A DNA stretch of 32,597 bases, taken from the NCBI GenBank assembly GCA_002081555.1, contig MZNV01002329.1, positions 1 through 32,597 of the forward strand. The letters are read 5' to 3'. The translations under genes were made by a program, and so were the position numbers. The DNA is from Protostelium mycophagum (taxonomy: Eukaryota > Evosea > Variosea > Protosteliida > Protosteliaceae). The number at the start of each line of letters is the position of its first letter. The first letter of the stretch is position 1. Below are positions 30,921 through 32,597 of this stretch, piece after piece. Below the pieces are notes generated by a model that had not been told where the DNA came from, ran no database searches, and saw nothing but the letters and a program-made list of their open reading frames with translations.

Positions 30921-31976
30921 ATGGCATGTGAGACGTCACAAAATGATGATGTCGTATTGTGCTGATCCATTTAGTCGTAAACACCAATACATACAATGCA
31001 ACACCAACCGAGATCTACGGAAGAGGTCCAGTCAAACTCAGACTCGGAAATGGTGGTGCTGGCCCTACTGGCATTTTGAGAGTCTTAGCAGAAGATTATT
31101 TGAAGAGTCGCAACGCCAACTTTTCCATCGCTTGGCATCAGAACATCTCGCATCTCTGTCTCTTCGCGCTGAGACAGAAGGACATCGACATATCATTAAC
31201 TTACGAGAGGGATCAAGAAGCGAACGCCATCAGAGAGGGCTTTGCCATCCATCACAGCCTCGTGTTTCATGACAGGTGCCAATGATTGTCTCCCTTCGCA
31301 AATTAATGAGAACAGATTTATGTTGGTGGGTCCAGCACACAACCCGGCAGGCGTCTTGTGTAGCGACAGCATAGAGGTGGCTTTCCAAAAGATCGCCCTT
31401 CATGGCGAACAATCTGGACAGATGATGTTCTTGAGCAGAAACGATTCTTCGGCTACAAACGTCAAAGAGAGGAGGATCTGGAATGATCTCGGCATGGCAC
31501 CTTGGAATACACCCTCAGAATGGTACTATAAAAAGTCGGTCTTTCCACAAGCTGCTTTAGAGGAGGCGGATGTTCAATCGTGCTACGTCTTGACAGATCA
31601 TGCCACATGGACAAAGACAGTCTCTCGTCTCAGCCACATGGAGCCTTTTGTGGCAGGAGGCAACATCCTGCTTAATTCATGTTACGCCCTTCTGCAACAG
31701 GAGCCATCAGATATTGCTTTAGACTTTTTAGAGTATCTCAAAGGGCCATGCGCACAGAGGCACATACAAAATTTTGGTATAGAATCAGCAGGTGATTGTT
31801 GTCCTCATCAGAATTTACATTCTAAGATAATAGGAATCCCCATCTACATCAGGGCCTCGGAACTTCAAAAAGCACTTTACAACGCAACACAAACGGCGAT
31901 ACTGCGCTCAGCGAAGACAAGTCTTCTGTTTCCATCAAATGGACAGATGATCAGCATGACGGAGACGACTGTCTAA
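30921..31976 (+). CDS. TupA-like periplasmic-binding-type protein (tungstate/molybdate family)
   Basis: Three exons, 30921-30927, 30975-31275 and 31316-31976, give 322 residues. The fold is the PBP-like domain of bacterial TupA (COG2998): KLRLGNGGAGPTGILRVLAE near the start, a middle DIDISLTYERDQEANAIREG, then VFHDRFMLVGPAHNPAGV, FLSRNDSSATNVKERRIW, the WYYKKSV turn and SCYVLTDHATWTK. In bacteria this binds tungstate or molybdate for an ABC transporter. Related intron-bearing proteins exist in fungi, so a bacterial gene probably entered eukaryotes long ago. No signal peptide is seen with the 7-nt first coding exon (ATG GCA T), chosen because it joins in phase; a cytosolic or unknown location follows. 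A possible intron after 31790 would swap the C-terminal tail for another frame. Confidence 0.85.
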
Positions 31977-32090
31977 TGAGATGTACAGAACAAAAATTGT
32001 ATAAAGACGTTTTAGGCTCTCATCATCATTGACAAGATTGAGCTGTTAAACTGACAAATTACACAAGCCTGCCGAACTTCTTTGGTTGTG

Positions 32091-32140
32091 ACACATCTGC
32101 ACACATCTGCACACATCTGCACACATCTGCACACATCTGC
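32091..32140 (+). repeat. Five perfect copies of a 10-nt tandem repeat
   Basis: ACACATCTGC occurs five times without a mismatch. Perfect identity suggests recent expansion by slippage, and the copy number may vary between individuals. Confidence 0.95.
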
Positions 32141-32161
32141 AGAATTAATTTTATTAATTCT
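32141..32161. repeat. Perfect 9-bp palindrome with 3-nt loop
   Basis: AGAATTAAT, TTT, ATTAATTCT: arms pair fully. It abuts the tandem repeat, and could be a hairpin promoting slippage or part of the 3' end of the upstream gene. Confidence 0.8.
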
Positions 32162-32597
32162 GTTTGCCACTTCAGTCAAGGTCAAACAAATTTTTTCTTT
32201 TGCACGTTGCGTCGTCAACAGTGGAAATAGCGGTTTTGATAGATACAGAGAAGATATCGTTTTATAGGGCCTTTCGGAGGCCTTATGTCACATCAACCTG
32301 ACAGTCGACATCAACTTACTGAAAGCTGCAACTGCGTCTGCTGGACTATTTCATTCATGATTTCATGAATTGTATCAAAAATCCACATTCACAGGCTATT
32401 GTTGCATTGATTAAAAGAGATTGAAAGCATTCTTCATATATTTATTTTCTGTTTGCTGTGTGAGAGACCTGAGATCCCACTGGAATGTCTCTATAAAAAT
32501 TCAGCATATTGTACCCTACCCTACTGGTACTGGAATTGATATTTAACAAGACAGAAATGTTAATTTATGAGAGATGATTTTATTATTCTAAATATTT

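Larger units (their letters stand above)
31977..32597. other. Gene-free right edge
   Basis: No gene is supported. The stretch holds a 10-nt tandem repeat (32091-32140), a perfect palindrome next to it (32141-32161) and AT-rich sequence. The frames crossing the tandem repeat merely encode the repeat. Confidence 0.5.

Noticed and set aside
32012-32218. Minus-strand ORF rich in Cys-Ala-Asp-Val repeats
   Set aside because: It is simply the translation of the 10-nt tandem repeat.

Overview
This window is nuclear DNA from a gene-dense eukaryote. It holds about 16 protein genes on both strands. All but one of the well-supported genes are split by short introns, mostly 28-150 nt (a few reach about 300 nt), with GT...AG ends and usually a CTGAC/TTGAC/CTAAC-type branch site about 10 nt before the AG. 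Where I could rebuild a gene exon by exon, splice phases close and total coding lengths divide by three, so those models are fairly firm. I cannot name the species. The content mixes opisthokont-type genes (DUF229 ectoenzyme, two Dbl-family RhoGEFs, a MyTH4 domain, SLC66A2) with a plant-type microtubule gene (TORTIFOLIN1/SPIRAL2), which points to a little-sampled protist or early-branching lineage rather than a standard animal, fungus or plant. No rRNA, tRNA, CRISPR, retroviral or transposon coding sequence was recognised.

Layout, left to right. 421-2962 (+): large helical protein of unknown family. 3389-5968 (+): membrane-anchored DUF229 phospho/sulfo-hydrolase-like protein. 6127-7852 (-): dual-specificity phosphatase. 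8385-10093 (-): coiled-coil protein whose first coding exon lies exactly antisense to the first exon of a small beta-sandwich protein (10028-10436, +). 10559-12756 (+): RhoGEF with DH-PH-PB1 (Cdc24-like). 12848-13957 (-): intronless RING-H2 E3 ligase. 13954-14969 (-): two weak small genes. 15322-19341 (+): 20-exon RhoGEF with DH-PH-MyTH4, one intron of which looks U12-type (AT-AC). 19939-21271 (+): two-pass membrane protein. 22665-23502 (+): SGNH/GDSL hydrolase. Then a minus-strand block: F-box protein (24028-24976), PRA1-family protein (25387-26242), PQ-loop transporter SLC66A2 (26389-27350), and a TORTIFOLIN1/SPIRAL2-like microtubule protein (27492-30245). 30921-31976 (+): TupA-like tungstate/molybdate-binding-type protein of bacterial ancestry, now carrying introns.

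The genes do not form one pathway, but cytoskeletal and membrane-traffic functions recur: two RhoGEFs, a TOG-type microtubule protein, PRA1, and a PQ-loop transporter. Beyond the genes, the clearest unexplained signal is a short word, CTACAACGAG, present ten times on either strand (its 8-base core 18 times) in introns, exons and spacers. Other signals are two introns of different genes with near-identical 5' ends, and two pairs of short repeats placed just upstream of start codons.
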